A stretch of 55,134 nt of DNA, from contig NZ_MUXZ01000009.1 in the NCBI RefSeq assembly GCF_002015075.1, positions 1 to 55,134 of the forward strand. The letters run 5' to 3'. A program made the translations under genes and the position numbers. The notes beneath the pieces were generated by a model. It searched no databases, had not been told where the DNA came from, and saw only the letters and a list, made by a program, of their open reading frames with translations. Origin of the DNA: Canicola haemoglobinophilus (GTDB taxonomy: Bacteria > Pseudomonadota > Gammaproteobacteria > Enterobacterales > Pasteurellaceae). Of this stretch, positions 15,689 through 24,031 are shown piece by piece (position 1 is the stretch's first letter; each line of letters starts with the position of its first letter).

Positions 15689-15937
15689 TTAGTGAGAATG
15701 TTGAGCTAACCATTCAAATCCATTTAATCGTCTTTCAAAATAAGATTTAATTTCTACACTACTGATAATCAATTCTGCAATTTTGTCTGCTGGAGTGGCA
15801 TTAAGTAACACAAGCATGTTTTTTATAATTTCAATCATTTTTAAATTGTCTTTCTTGCAACCAATGCTCATAGTTTTCTCAAAATCTTTAAATTCAGCCA
15901 TTGCACTATTTAATTCTGTTTCTGTTACTTTGTTCAT
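15689..15937 (-). CDS. First gene of the pL operon, unknown function
   Basis: 82 residues, mostly helical and charged (MNKVTETELNSAMAEFKDFEKTM...). The ATG at 15937 has GGAGA and lies 31 bases after the -10 of pL. No family recognised. A hairpin AAGCCCTT/AAGGGCTT (15657-15679) follows the gene. Confidence 0.6.
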   Translation of the reverse strand: MNKVTETELNSAMAEFKDFEKTMSIGCKKDNLKMIEIIKNMLVLLNATPADKIAELIISSVEIKSYFERRLNGFEWLAQHSH

Positions 15938-15967
15938 CTTGTCTTCTCCGTTTGTTTTGATGCGGTT

Positions 15968-15996
15968 ATTATCACTGTTTGTGATTTATATGTCAA
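15968..15996 (-). promoter_or_regulatory. Early leftward promoter pL with repressor operator
   Basis: Reading leftward, TTGACA (15996-15991), 17 bases, GATAAT (15973-15968). The palindrome ATCACTGTTTGTGAT (15971-15985) lies between the two boxes and matches the ATCAC-N5-GTGAT operator of the cI-cro region. Further GTGATTA half sites occur at 16003-16012 and 16034-16042. Repressor bound here would block the polymerase directly. Confidence 0.8.
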
Positions 15997-16200
15997 CAAC
16001 AATATGTGATTATTTTTATTTATTTATTTCGATTTGTGATTATTTTATTGATTTACAAGGAAATTTATTTTTAAAATTTTTTGATTAATTGCTGAAAATG
16101 TGAGCAAGATCACAGAAAAAAAGAAAGTGCGGTAGGGATTTTGCCTTATTCTTTTATTTGTGATATATTTACATCACGTTTAATAGGTGGGTTTATCATT

Positions 16201-16476
16201 ATGATTAAAAGTTTCAAGCATAAGAGCTTAAAACTTTATTTCGAAAAAGGTATTACAAAAGGCATTCAGCAAAAACACCAACGTAAATTAGATGGTATCC
16301 TTGATTTAATTGATTGTGCTGAAACTGTGGAAGAGTTTATGCCATTTTATCAGTGCCATGAATTAAAAGGTGATCGAAAAGGTGTTTATTCCATGGTCGT
16401 CAATGGTAACTGGCGGATTACTTTTGAATTTATTAATGGTGATGCCTATATTTTAAATTATGAAGATTATCATTAG
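16201..16476 (+). CDS. higB: HigB/RelE-family toxin (copy 1)
   Basis: 91 residues from the ATG at 16201. Ribosome-dependent mRNA interferase family: MIKSFKHKSLKLYFEKG opening, HELKGDRKGVYSMVVNGNWRITFEF core and YILNYEDYH end, the standard HigB-1 (Gp49-like) signature. It precedes higA by 9 bases. A GTGAT...ATCAC inverted repeat at about 16160-16177 upstream resembles the phage repressor operator, so the pair may partly answer to CI. Confidence 0.9.
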   Translation: MIKSFKHKSLKLYFEKGITKGIQQKHQRKLDGILDLIDCAETVEEFMPFYQCHELKGDRKGVYSMVVNGNWRITFEFINGDAYILNYEDYH

Positions 16477-16485
16477 GGGGAAATT

Positions 16486-16776
16486 ATGCGTAAACCAGCA
16501 CATCCAGGTCAAATATTACTTGATGGATTTATTGAGCCTAACAATATAAAAATTAAAGATTTGGCAGAACATTTAGGCTTTTCACGAGAAACGTTATCAA
16601 GAGTCTTAAATGGAAAAACACCAATAACAACAAACCTGGCATTGAGTTTAGAGGAGGCAGGTATTGGCAGTGCTAAGTTATGGTTAAATCTACAAACAAA
16701 GTATGATTTGTGGGAAATTAAACAGCATAGAACAAGCCTTGTTACACCTTATCTTTTGGTATCAAACTATGCTTAA
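16486..16776 (+). CDS. higA: HigA-family antitoxin (copy 1)
   Basis: 96 residues. RKPAHPGQILLDGFIEPNNIKIKDLAEHLGFSRETLSRVLNGKTPITTNLALSLEEA is an XRE-type HTH of the HigA/VapI group that binds HigB and represses the operon. It ends before a stem AACCGCC/GGGCGGTT at about 16846-16864, which can terminate in both directions. Confidence 0.9.
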   Translation: MRKPAHPGQILLDGFIEPNNIKIKDLAEHLGFSRETLSRVLNGKTPITTNLALSLEEAGIGSAKLWLNLQTKYDLWEIKQHRTSLVTPYLLVSNYA

Positions 16777-16871
16777 AGTGCGGTGGGATTTTGCTAGGTT
16801 TATAGTAGTAAGGAGTAGTTAATAGTAGATTTTAGGGAAATAAAAACCGCCACAAGGGCGGTTGTATGTTC

Positions 16872-18008
16872 TTAGCTTAAAACGCTAAATGATGTTAAGT
16901 TTTGCAATCGACCGTTCTTTTTATTTATATGTAAATCTTTCCCGATGCATCGTGCTTTCTTACCTTCAGAGTGGGCTTTTATTGCCGCTTGGTATTGTTC
17001 CGCGTTTAAATCTATCCGAATAGTTTTATTTTTGTTTTGGATCGACGTGCTGATTAAGATAAAACCACCTTGTTCTAAATGAGCTGAGGTATTGCTTATA
17101 ATTGTCCCTATAATATCTACATTTGGCAATGTGAACTCTTCTCGATAATATTTCGCAGCAATATCTACAATTTCTATTTCATCTTTACTGAAATTAACAC
17201 TGAAATCCGAGTTGATATTTGGGTCGATAATATCACCTGCTTTAAGAGAAATTTCCACTTTTCTCTGCATGTGCGAACCACTTAACTTTGCAAGAGCATT
17301 ACATAGATTGTAACTTACTCCGTCGGTAATTAACGGAGCAAAGATAGTTGGATCTCTATCAAACTCTGAAATAGCTTCTTTTAATTTACTTATACTTTTT
17401 AGTAAATTATGCGTTACCCCGCGAGCAAATGAGAAGGAAGTACTAAATTCTGAGTTTTCTATCTGATTACTTTGAACATTTTCAACTGGGTAGGATAATT
17501 CTATGATATAACTTCCAATGCTAGTTTGCCCTAGTCTAACATTGTTCATAAAATCTTTAACTGATTGACCACCTTCATTAACTCTGTAATTCACTTTTGG
17601 GTTTTTAGCTGATTGTGCGATAGAGTGGATAAGGTTTTTCGCATTTTCAAATAAGATAACGCCATCGGATAAAGGAATAGTTCCATCTTTGACACTTTCA
17701 TCTTGGACTCGGATATAGATTTTATCCTCATAGCTTATCAATATATCATTAATGATTTGATCAATACTGCGTTGTTCAATATCAGATAAATCTTTTAATG
17801 CATTCCATATATGTCGAAGATATGTGGTTTTATCTTCTAAGTTTTCATTTAGTGGTAATGATAATCCATCAGATTTATCAGCTGTGTACCATAGGCTTGC
17901 TTTTTCTAAATTGCTTGGATTGCTCCAGTTTTTATTTGTTAGATATTGAGAGAATAGAGCAATAGAGATATTCTCTAATTTTGCTTTTATCTTACTGTTG
18001 ATGAACAT
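16872..18008 (-). CDS. Second gene of the rex-position cassette, unknown function
   Basis: 378 residues, no membrane segment or signal peptide. The C-terminal third (FILISTSIQNKNKTIRIDLNAEQYQAAIKAHSEGKKARCIGKDL) looks like a small beta domain, the middle is mixed. I do not recognise a named family. Its start overlaps the end of the DUF4365-like gene by 17 bases, so the two are translationally coupled. The operon lies directly downstream of cI on the same strand and would be expressed in the lysogen, as rexAB are in lambda. Confidence 0.75.
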   Translation of the reverse strand: MFINSKIKAKLENISIALFSQYLTNKNWSNPSNLEKASLWYTADKSDGLSLPLNENLEDKTTYLRHIWNALKDLSDIEQRSIDQIINDILISYEDKIYIRVQDESVKDGTIPLSDGVILFENAKNLIHSIAQSAKNPKVNYRVNEGGQSVKDFMNNVRLGQTSIGSYIIELSYPVENVQSNQIENSEFSTSFSFARGVTHNLLKSISKLKEAISEFDRDPTIFAPLITDGVSYNLCNALAKLSGSHMQRKVEISLKAGDIIDPNINSDFSVNFSKDEIEIVDIAAKYYREEFTLPNVDIIGTIISNTSAHLEQGGFILISTSIQNKNKTIRIDLNAEQYQAAIKAHSEGKKARCIGKDLHINKKNGRLQNLTSFSVLS

Positions 18009-18510
18009 AAGCTTCTCCCGAACGAGCAGAGTCTAATAATTTAGGCAAAGAATGGATATCAACAATTTGGTTAGTAGGAATTTTTACTGTTTTTGTTCCT
18101 TGCCCAACTGGTAAATCTTTAAAATTTTGTAATGATAGCCAATAGCAACGATATTTAAAAGCACAAAATTTCTTTTTTTGCCTTATCCATTGAGAGCATT
18201 TCTTGGGAAGCTCTAGTACAAACAGGTATCTTGGATCACTATCGCAGATACGTAAGTCGTCATAGTTTTTACGATCCAATGTAAAGGAGATATATTCACC
18301 TTGCTTTTGTAGTGCTGATGTGGCTTTTAATTGGATGGAAACCCTTGAGCGTGACGCTTTCCCTAACTCAAAGGGATATTTCGCACAAATTTCTATATCA
18401 ACGCTATCATCATCTACTTCCAATGTTGCAGTATTAAAACCACAAGCAGATGCTATTGCTCTTATAACAGCGACATTAAATTGTTCCATTCTTGCTGTGT
18501 GATGCATCAT
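17992..18510 (-). CDS. DUF4365-like nuclease-fold protein (rex-position cassette)
   Basis: 172 residues (ATG choices at 18510, 18507 and 18489). MEQFNVAVIRAIASACGFNTATLEVDDDSVDIEI followed by SRVSIQLKAT has the Asp...Gln-x-Lys spacing of DUF4365 proteins, which have a PD-(D/E)xK restriction-nuclease-like fold, and NYDDLRICDSDPRYLFVLELP is the usual continuation. Such proteins occur in phage-defence operons with a partner gene. Cys- and Lys-rich insert KKCSQWIRQKKKFCAFKYRC is unusual. It begins 76 bases after cI. Confidence 0.65.
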   Translation of the reverse strand: MMHHTARMEQFNVAVIRAIASACGFNTATLEVDDDSVDIEICAKYPFELGKASRSRVSIQLKATSALQKQGEYISFTLDRKNYDDLRICDSDPRYLFVLELPKKCSQWIRQKKKFCAFKYRCYWLSLQNFKDLPVGQGTKTVKIPTNQIVDIHSLPKLLDSARSGEAYVHQQ

Positions 18511-18585
18511 TCTTAGAACCTTAATTTCATATTATAGGAATAGTTCAAGCCACATTTCCACTAACCAATAAACCCCAACCTTACT

Positions 18586-19245
18586 TTACAAACAACTCCT
18601 ATGCTCAACGGCTTTGCCGATAATACTAATCTTATTGCTTTTACTGCTTAATGTGCCAAAGCTATCATTTAGGGGAACGAGGTTAAAATGTTTATTCCCG
18701 TGTTCGTCCACTTCGCCCGTTTCTTTGTATTTTTTAAATGTGGCTTCGCCATCTTCGTTAAGTGCGGCAACAAAATCCCCTGGATTTGGGTATATATCAG
18801 GATCGATTAATACCATATCCCCTTCTTGAAAGCGTGGAGCCATAGAGTTTCCGACAATTTTTAAATAAAATGCGTTGCTACTTGCTTTGACTTGGGAGGA
18901 GATCATCTCATATAGGCTTTCTTCATCGGTATTTGTCAGTAAATTGACTTCTGTAAAGTAACCTGCTTGTACAGGGCTAAGCAGTGGGTAGTGAAAAGAT
19001 CTAATTATTTCTACTGGAATTGCATTACTAAATGCTAATTCTGCGGCTGTAATGCCAAGAGCTTTTGCTAGCACCTCAATATCTTCTAAGCTAGGCTCTC
19101 TTGCATCTGTTTCATAATTTCCTATGCGAGATTGACCCCACGCACGATCTCTTTTATCCAAGCGTCCACACATTTCTGCAAACTCTTTCTGATTAACGCC
19201 CATTTTTATTCTTAATTCTTTAATACGTTGACCCAATGTAGTCAT
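18586..19245 (-). CDS. CI-type phage repressor, S24 autocleaving
   Basis: 219 residues. N-terminal XRE HTH (QRIKELRIKMGVNQKEFAEMCG...SRIGNYETDAREPSLEDIEVLAKALG), a linker with the Ala-Gly cleavage site in SPVQAGYF, and an S24/LexA-like C-terminal domain with Ser in VGNSMAPRFQEGDMVLIDPD and Lys in ATFKKY. RecA-stimulated self-cleavage should therefore induce the phage after DNA damage. It is divergent from cro over a shared operator region, and its message probably continues into the two cassette genes. Confidence 0.93.
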   Translation of the reverse strand: MTTLGQRIKELRIKMGVNQKEFAEMCGRLDKRDRAWGQSRIGNYETDAREPSLEDIEVLAKALGITAAELAFSNAIPVEIIRSFHYPLLSPVQAGYFTEVNLLTNTDEESLYEMISSQVKASSNAFYLKIVGNSMAPRFQEGDMVLIDPDIYPNPGDFVAALNEDGEATFKKYKETGEVDEHGNKHFNLVPLNDSFGTLSSKSNKISIIGKAVEHRSCL

Positions 19246-19277
19246 AAATTACCTCTCTTATATTCTCGCTAATAATA

Positions 19278-19343
19278 TCACGTTACGTTATGAAATAAAA
19301 AATTCACAATGTGATTGATTGTTATCACTTAATGTGATTTAAT
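19278..19343 (+). promoter_or_regulatory. cI-cro operator region with pR
   Basis: Three operator-like palindromes: ATCACGTTACGTTAT (19278-19292, imperfect), TCACAATGTGA (19305-19315) and ATCACTTAATGTGAT (19324-19338). pR reads TTGATT (19315-19320), 17 bases, TTTAAT (19338-19343), so the last operator sits inside the promoter. The same palindrome is inside pL. The cI promoter should lie leftward in the same 130 bases. Confidence 0.75.
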
Positions 19344-19375
19344 ATTCTTTGTTTTAATCACAAAAGGAGATTTGA

Positions 19376-19582
19376 ATGAATAATCTTGCTAGAGCGAGGG
19401 AGGCTATTGGAATAACTCAAGCCAAACTTGGTCAAGAGGTTGGATTTAGTCAAAGCCGAATTGCTAATTATGAGTTAAACCTTAGAAAACCATCATTAAA
19501 TGATGCAAGACGTATTGTAAAAGCACTTAATGATTTAGGTTCAAACGTTTCTCTTGATTATGTTTTCCCCGCTGAAAACTAA
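19376..19582 (+). CDS. Cro-like repressor
   Basis: 68 residues forming a single XRE helix-turn-helix (ARAREAIGITQAKLGQEVGFSQSRIANYELNLRKPSLNDARRIVKALNDLG). First gene of the rightward early operon, with AAAGGAGA before the ATG. It should bind the operators at 19278-19343 and shift the balance to lytic growth. A possible boxA-like CTCTTTGA follows at about 19592. Confidence 0.88.
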   Translation: MNNLARAREAIGITQAKLGQEVGFSQSRIANYELNLRKPSLNDARRIVKALNDLGSNVSLDYVFPAEN

Positions 19583-19630
19583 TCTACTCCCACTCTTTGA
19601 ATAAATCTTCAAGAAAAGGAACAAATTTTA

Positions 19631-20083
19631 ATGAATAGCAAAGAGATCCAGCGGTTATTACACCGAGATTGTAAGAATAGTTCGGGTGGAATTACGTCCC
19701 TTGCTTATGCGTTGGATAAGTCCCCGAATATCTTAAGTAATAAGTTAAATATTGATTGTGAGCAAAATCAGTTGAGCTTTATTGAAGGCTTGGAATTGAT
19801 GGCAATGGTGCGTAGTCGTGCCACTTTAGCAGCGATTGCAGCGGAGCAAGGTTATTTACTTGTACCCATCCCTGAATGTCAGCGTTCAGGAATGGATAAG
19901 CTTAAAGAAGTGTTAAGCCTTTCCGCTCAAGCGGGGAAATTGTGTGGCGAATATAGTCGTTCCATTTCTGCAGAATCAGATTTAGGCGAGCAGTTATCCA
20001 TATCAGAAAAACGAACATTATTAGACATTTTGAACCGCTTGCAAGATAGCGTGCAGTGTTTGAAATGGGATTTAGGGCAATAA
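19631..20083 (+). CDS. CII-type regulatory protein (phage CP76 family)
   Basis: 150 residues. GGITSLAYALDKSPNILSNKLNIDCEQNQLSFIEGLELMAMV is the characteristic HTH region of phage CII proteins of the CP76/YdaT-like group, with a helical C-terminus. By position it is the activator that promotes repressor and integrase expression after infection. AAGGAAC precedes the ATG. Confidence 0.8.
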   Translation: MNSKEIQRLLHRDCKNSSGGITSLAYALDKSPNILSNKLNIDCEQNQLSFIEGLELMAMVRSRATLAAIAAEQGYLLVPIPECQRSGMDKLKEVLSLSAQAGKLCGEYSRSISAESDLGEQLSISEKRTLLDILNRLQDSVQCLKWDLGQ

Positions 20084-20117
20084 AAAGCCACTGAACAAAC
20101 GGAGAAATTAAATGCGG

Positions 20118-20525
20118 TTAGGGCAACGAATTAAAAATACGTTCAAATTCACCCATTTTAAACATGCTGGACCATTTACAGCTTCCACATTGGAAAGGGA
20201 AACGAACAAAACTCGCACTAGCAACTTTGAAACAGTTGGGGCAATACACCGCTTTGATGTAGCCAGTGGAGGTTTTTTTAAATGCCGCACCATGTTCAAA
20301 GATAAATTGTTCCGCTGTGCGATAACTCGCTATTTCATTCTCCAGTGCGGTGCATTTTGCTTTAGTCTCGGTCAGTTCTTTTTGAGTCGATTCGTAGGTA
20401 TATCGGAGTATTTCAATCTGATCCTTGAGGAGAGCAACACGCTCAGCCAAGACGCTGTTAGTTTCCATTCCAGAGAGGATATCAAGAGTAGTTTTAGCGG
20501 AGGAGAAAATGGTCGCAATATCCAT
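20118..20525 (-). CDS. Coiled-coil protein with a zinc ribbon
   Basis: 135 residues from the ATG at 20525, which has GAGG. Residues 1-85 are a long helix (VALLKDQIEILRYTYESTQKELTETKAKCTALENEIASY); the C-terminus holds YCPNCFKVASASFVRFPFQCGSCKW, two CxxC knuckles that should bind zinc. It lies opposite to the early genes, a position typical of a late-acquired gene. An overlapping plus-strand frame of similar length was judged a shadow. Function unknown. Confidence 0.75.
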   Translation of the reverse strand: MDIATIFSSAKTTLDILSGMETNSVLAERVALLKDQIEILRYTYESTQKELTETKAKCTALENEIASYRTAEQFIFEHGAAFKKTSTGYIKAVYCPNCFKVASASFVRFPFQCGSCKWSSMFKMGEFERIFNSLP

Positions 20526-20615
20526 AAAAAACCTCATCAATAGTCAGTTTATGGTAAGCAATTTATATAAAAAGCCACTGTTGGCGCAGTGGCAATGATT
20601 TAAGGAAAAATCGCT

Positions 20616-20771
20616 ATGAATATTAATCTTAATGAAAAACAAAGTCAATCGCAGAATGGGCGATTTAATCGACCTGTACGAATTGATGTATTAATCCAAG
20701 ATTATATAGAACGTGTTTTATACGCAAGGTTAGCAAAGCTCGATAAGGAGATTTTTGATGAAGGCAAGTGA
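20616..20771 (+). CDS. Small protein ahead of the replication genes
   Basis: 51 residues, ATG at 20616 preceded by TAAGGAAAA. Basic and polar (NEKQSQSQNGRFNRPVRIDVLIQDYIERVLYARLAKLDKE). It overlaps the start of the O-like gene by 14 bases, which suggests coupling. Too short for most gene finders; no family recognised. Confidence 0.6.
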   Translation: MNINLNEKQSQSQNGRFNRPVRIDVLIQDYIERVLYARLAKLDKEIFDEGK

Positions 20772-21663
20772 ACTTTTAAAACAAACAGGTCGATCTATCG
20801 CATATAGACCAAAGCTAGCTAAATTATTTGGCGGTGTAACCGCAGAAATTTTCTTTGAGCAGATTTTTTATTGGCAAGATAAAGCGGAAAACGAAGCGCT
20901 AGGCGTTTATAAAACGCAAGCAGAGCTTGAAGAAGAAACTGGGCTAACTCGTAAAGAACAGGAGACAGCACGTAGAAAGCTGCGTGAACGTGGCGTATTA
21001 ATTGAAACGCATAAACGTCTTGAACATCGCATTTATTTCAAGATTGATATGGAAAAACTTGATGAACTTTTAGCTACATTGGCGAATGAACAAGATGAAC
21101 ATTCCCCAATGCCCGAAAGGGACATTGGAGACAGCCCGAAAAGTACATTCGTTAATACACTAGATTACAACACTAGATTACATAACATAAAAAATATTAA
21201 TTCATCTAGCGATGAATTAATAAAAAAATCGGCAAAAGCCGATGTTTTGCCTGAGGAACAAGTCGAGAATTTTGACGTTTCTGAAGAAATTCAAGTTCAG
21301 ACACAAAATCAATCTCCTGAAAATTCAGTCTTGGTCTTGGATAAAAAATCTCATGGCAAAAAATCCCCAATCAAAATCGATTATCAAGCTGTGATGGATG
21401 CTTACAACCAAGCGAATAGCGAGACGGGTGGTCGGTTGCCTTATGCTCAATCCTTGACGGAAAAACGAAAGCGAGCCATGAAAAAATTACTCACTGAGCA
21501 CTTGAGCAAGCCAACGCTGGAATGTGCAGTGAATTATTTTGAGCGGTTATTTGAGCTTTTGCGCCCGTTTCATGTTGGCGAAGGTGAACGCGGTTGGAGA
21601 GCTAATTTTGATTGGGCTATTCGTGGTGAAACCGTCGTGAAAGTACGTGAGGAAGCATTGTGA
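20758..21663 (+). CDS. Phage replication initiator, O-like
   Basis: 301 residues. The N-terminus is a winged helix of the kind in phage replication proteins (YRPKLAKLFGGVTAEIFFEQIFYWQDKAE...YKTQAELEEETGLTRKEQETARRKLRERG), the middle is a Gln/Ser-rich linker, and the C-terminus is a small helical domain likely to contact the helicase. It probably binds an origin within its own gene and loads the DnaB encoded next, which starts on its stop codon (TGATG). Confidence 0.82.
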   Translation: MKASELLKQTGRSIAYRPKLAKLFGGVTAEIFFEQIFYWQDKAENEALGVYKTQAELEEETGLTRKEQETARRKLRERGVLIETHKRLEHRIYFKIDMEKLDELLATLANEQDEHSPMPERDIGDSPKSTFVNTLDYNTRLHNIKNINSSSDELIKKSAKADVLPEEQVENFDVSEEIQVQTQNQSPENSVLVLDKKSHGKKSPIKIDYQAVMDAYNQANSETGGRLPYAQSLTEKRKRAMKKLLTEHLSKPTLECAVNYFERLFELLRPFHVGEGERGWRANFDWAIRGETVVKVREEAL

Positions 21664-23096
21664 TGACGTTAGCAAAAATTATCCCGAACAATGTTGATGC
21701 GGAACAAGCGGTACTGGGTGGCTTGATGTTGGATAGTACAAGTGAGCGTGCTGCAAAAGTTTTTTCGATGTTGAAACCTGAAAGTTTTTATACCTTCGAG
21801 CATGGCAAGATTTTTTCTGAGATGTTGTTTCTGGCAAAAAATAATCAGCCTATTGATTTGATGACCATGGATAGTCGCTTGACAGCAACAGGCAATGCAG
21901 AGCAATTAGGCGGTTTTGCTTACCTTGCAGAGCTTGCCAACAATACACCAAGCGCAGCCAATATTTTAGCCTATGCAGCCCTGGTGCGAGATGCCGCGAT
22001 TAAGCGTTTTGCGATTAAAAAATTACAGGATTGTGAGGCGTTGATGTTTGCGCAAAGTAACTTATCTGCCACAGAACGCATCGATGCTATCAGTCGTTTA
22101 ATGGCGGAAATTGCTGACTATGGACGCACTGGAAAATCTGCTGGGTTACGTTCATCTCGTGAGGTGGGCAATGAGTGGCTGAATGAATTTGAGTTACGTC
22201 GCAATGAGCCTGAATTAGTGCGTGGATTATCCACAGGATTGACCGCACTTGATGATTTGTTGGGTAAAAAATTATTGGTTAAACAGTCTTTAGCTGTGGT
22301 AGGCGCAAGACCAAAGGCAGGGAAAACCGCGTTTTATTCGTTGATTGCGGGCAATTGCGTTATGCGTGAGAAAAAAACAGCCTTGCTGTTTAGCCTTGAG
22401 ATGTCTGCAACACAAATTTTTGAGCGTATGTTAGGGCAGACCACTAATGTCAACACTGATGTGTTTTATCTCAGCGACAAAGAACTTGCGCAATATAACA
22501 TGACGACACAGCAGTTATTCGGCAAGGTCACAAGCGCTATGGGTCAATTAGTGCAAGATGATTTGTTGTATATCGATGATACGCCTAACGTGTCAATGGC
22601 ACATATTCGCAATGAATGTCGTCGTATTAAACGTGAGCGTGGCGAGATTGGTTTAATTGGGGTGGATTATTTGACCTTGATGAAAGCGGAAGATGCAGAG
22701 CGTAACGATTTAGCTTACGGGAAAATCACTAAGGAATTAAAAGCACTTGCTCGTGAAATGGATTGCGTAGTCTTGTTGCTTACTCAGCTTAATCGAAATC
22801 TTGAAAATCGTGCGGATAAACGCCCACAGCCAAGTGATAGTCGTGATACAGGTCAAATAGAGCAAGATTGTGATTATTGGTTCGGGTTATACAAAGAAAG
22901 TGTTTATAACTCCGATGCAGACAAGCAACTTACCGAAGTGATTGTACGGTTAAATCGTCATGGTGGAACAGGTGTGGTTTATGCCGATCAACGTTTTGGT
23001 GCAATGTTTAATTGTGACCAACAAGATGCTGAACGTAGAGCCATGATAGGTAAGCCAGCACCTAAGCAGAAAAGTTATCCGAAGGGGGATTTTTGA
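21663..23096 (+). CDS. Replicative DNA helicase, DnaB family
   Basis: 477 residues. N-terminal DnaB domain begins PNNVDAEQAVLGGLMLD; the RecA-like motor has Walker A GARPKAGKTAFYSL, Walker B IGLIGVDYLTLM and the arginine-finger region LLTQLNRNLENRADKRPQPSDSRDTGQIEQD. All core motifs are intact. The linker is shorter than in host DnaB, as is usual for phage helicases of this type. Confidence 0.95.
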   Translation: MTLAKIIPNNVDAEQAVLGGLMLDSTSERAAKVFSMLKPESFYTFEHGKIFSEMLFLAKNNQPIDLMTMDSRLTATGNAEQLGGFAYLAELANNTPSAANILAYAALVRDAAIKRFAIKKLQDCEALMFAQSNLSATERIDAISRLMAEIADYGRTGKSAGLRSSREVGNEWLNEFELRRNEPELVRGLSTGLTALDDLLGKKLLVKQSLAVVGARPKAGKTAFYSLIAGNCVMREKKTALLFSLEMSATQIFERMLGQTTNVNTDVFYLSDKELAQYNMTTQQLFGKVTSAMGQLVQDDLLYIDDTPNVSMAHIRNECRRIKRERGEIGLIGVDYLTLMKAEDAERNDLAYGKITKELKALAREMDCVVLLLTQLNRNLENRADKRPQPSDSRDTGQIEQDCDYWFGLYKESVYNSDADKQLTEVIVRLNRHGGTGVVYADQRFGAMFNCDQQDAERRAMIGKPAPKQKSYPKGDF

Positions 23097-23626
23097 TGAA
23101 TTTTGACAAAGACGCTTACCGCACGCCAAGTTATGTTTTTAAATGGCTAGAACGCTTGTTTTACTGGTTCCATTTAGACGGCTGTGCGAATGAACATGAT
23201 GCCATGTGCCATCGTTGGATTGGCAAAGGTAGTCACATTGCAGAAGATTTTCTGGCAGATGATTTACTTGAACGCTTGATTGATGAAGTGGTTGATCAAG
23301 CGGACCTATTACGTATTTTCGTCAATCCACCTTACAGCAACCCTTTGCCATTTGTGCAGCGTGCAGCGGAGCTGATGAAAGCAGGTCATTTAGTTGTGAT
23401 GTTGTTACCAGCGGATAAATCAACCAAGTGGTACAAGGTAATCCAAGATAATGCCACGGAAGTGATCGACATTATCGGTGGGCGTATCAACTTCATTCAC
23501 CCAGTAACAGGCGAAGAGGTGAAAGGTAATAACAAAGGCTCAATGGTGGCGGTGTTCGATCCGTTTATGCGAGGGTTTGTGACTCGTCAGGTGAGCTTGG
23601 ATTTTGTGAGAGAGTGTGGGGAATGA
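23096..23626 (+). CDS. Phage DNA N6-adenine methyltransferase (Dam family)
   Basis: 176 residues. DKDAYRTPSYVFKWLE at the start and the catalytic motif FVNPPYSNP identify the phage N6-adenine MTase family. It transfers a methyl group to adenine, probably at GATC, protecting phage DNA. No cognate endonuclease is near, so it is a solitary enzyme. It starts on the helicase stop and ends with an ATGA overlap to the next gene. Confidence 0.88.
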   Translation: MNFDKDAYRTPSYVFKWLERLFYWFHLDGCANEHDAMCHRWIGKGSHIAEDFLADDLLERLIDEVVDQADLLRIFVNPPYSNPLPFVQRAAELMKAGHLVVMLLPADKSTKWYKVIQDNATEVIDIIGGRINFIHPVTGEEVKGNNKGSMVAVFDPFMRGFVTRQVSLDFVRECGE

Positions 23627-23778
23627 ACCAATTTCAAGAACAGAATAAGCGAAAAATCATTCAAATTACCACGGCAAGAGGGGAATTAACCGCATTATGC
23701 AACGATGGCACGGTGTGGCTGTATGATTTTGAAGGCTATTGGGTGAAATGTGAGGATATACCGCAAGATGATGAGTAA
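23623..23778 (+). CDS. Small phage protein (51 residues)
   Basis: Starts at 23623 overlapping the methyltransferase stop as ATGA and ends at 23778 inside the start of the next gene. Sequence is beta-rich (KIIQITTARGELTALCNDGTVWLYDFEGYW) with an acidic tail. Tight coupling on both sides supports it as real. Function unknown. Confidence 0.65.
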   Translation: MNQFQEQNKRKIIQITTARGELTALCNDGTVWLYDFEGYWVKCEDIPQDDE

Positions 23779-24031
23779 TTATCAAATCCCGACTAAATGC
23801 CCTAAGTGCGGTGGTGAATTATCAGATTGTTGGGACGGTGAGCCTGTGAGTGCGTTTGTGGGCGAATGGAGCGATGACCGTTTTCGTTGTGAAGGGCATT
23901 TAATTGAAGCAAAAGACGATGTGTTTACGGACGGGAAAGGAAATCGTATTGCGTGGTACAACTGCACGAAATCTTGTGGTTATTTTGGGTTAGAGGATTT
24001 TGGCGTGGAGTATCGGGAAGATGACGAATAA
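23768..24031 (+). CDS. Small zinc-ribbon-like phage protein
   Basis: About 87 residues from ATG 23768 or 23771. CPKCGGELSDCW at the start and a second Cys pair in YNCTKSCGYFG suggest one bound zinc. Common companion of nin-region genes. It overlaps both neighbours by about 11 bases. Role unknown. Confidence 0.65.
   Translation: MMSNYQIPTKCPKCGGELSDCWDGEPVSAFVGEWSDDRFRCEGHLIEAKDDVFTDGKGNRIAWYNCTKSCGYFGLEDFGVEYREDDE

Noticed and set aside
20112..20543. 143-codon plus-strand frame
   Set aside because: It is antisense to the coiled-coil/zinc-ribbon gene, whose codon pattern, CxxC pairs and ribosome site are convincing; the plus frame has no recognisable domain.
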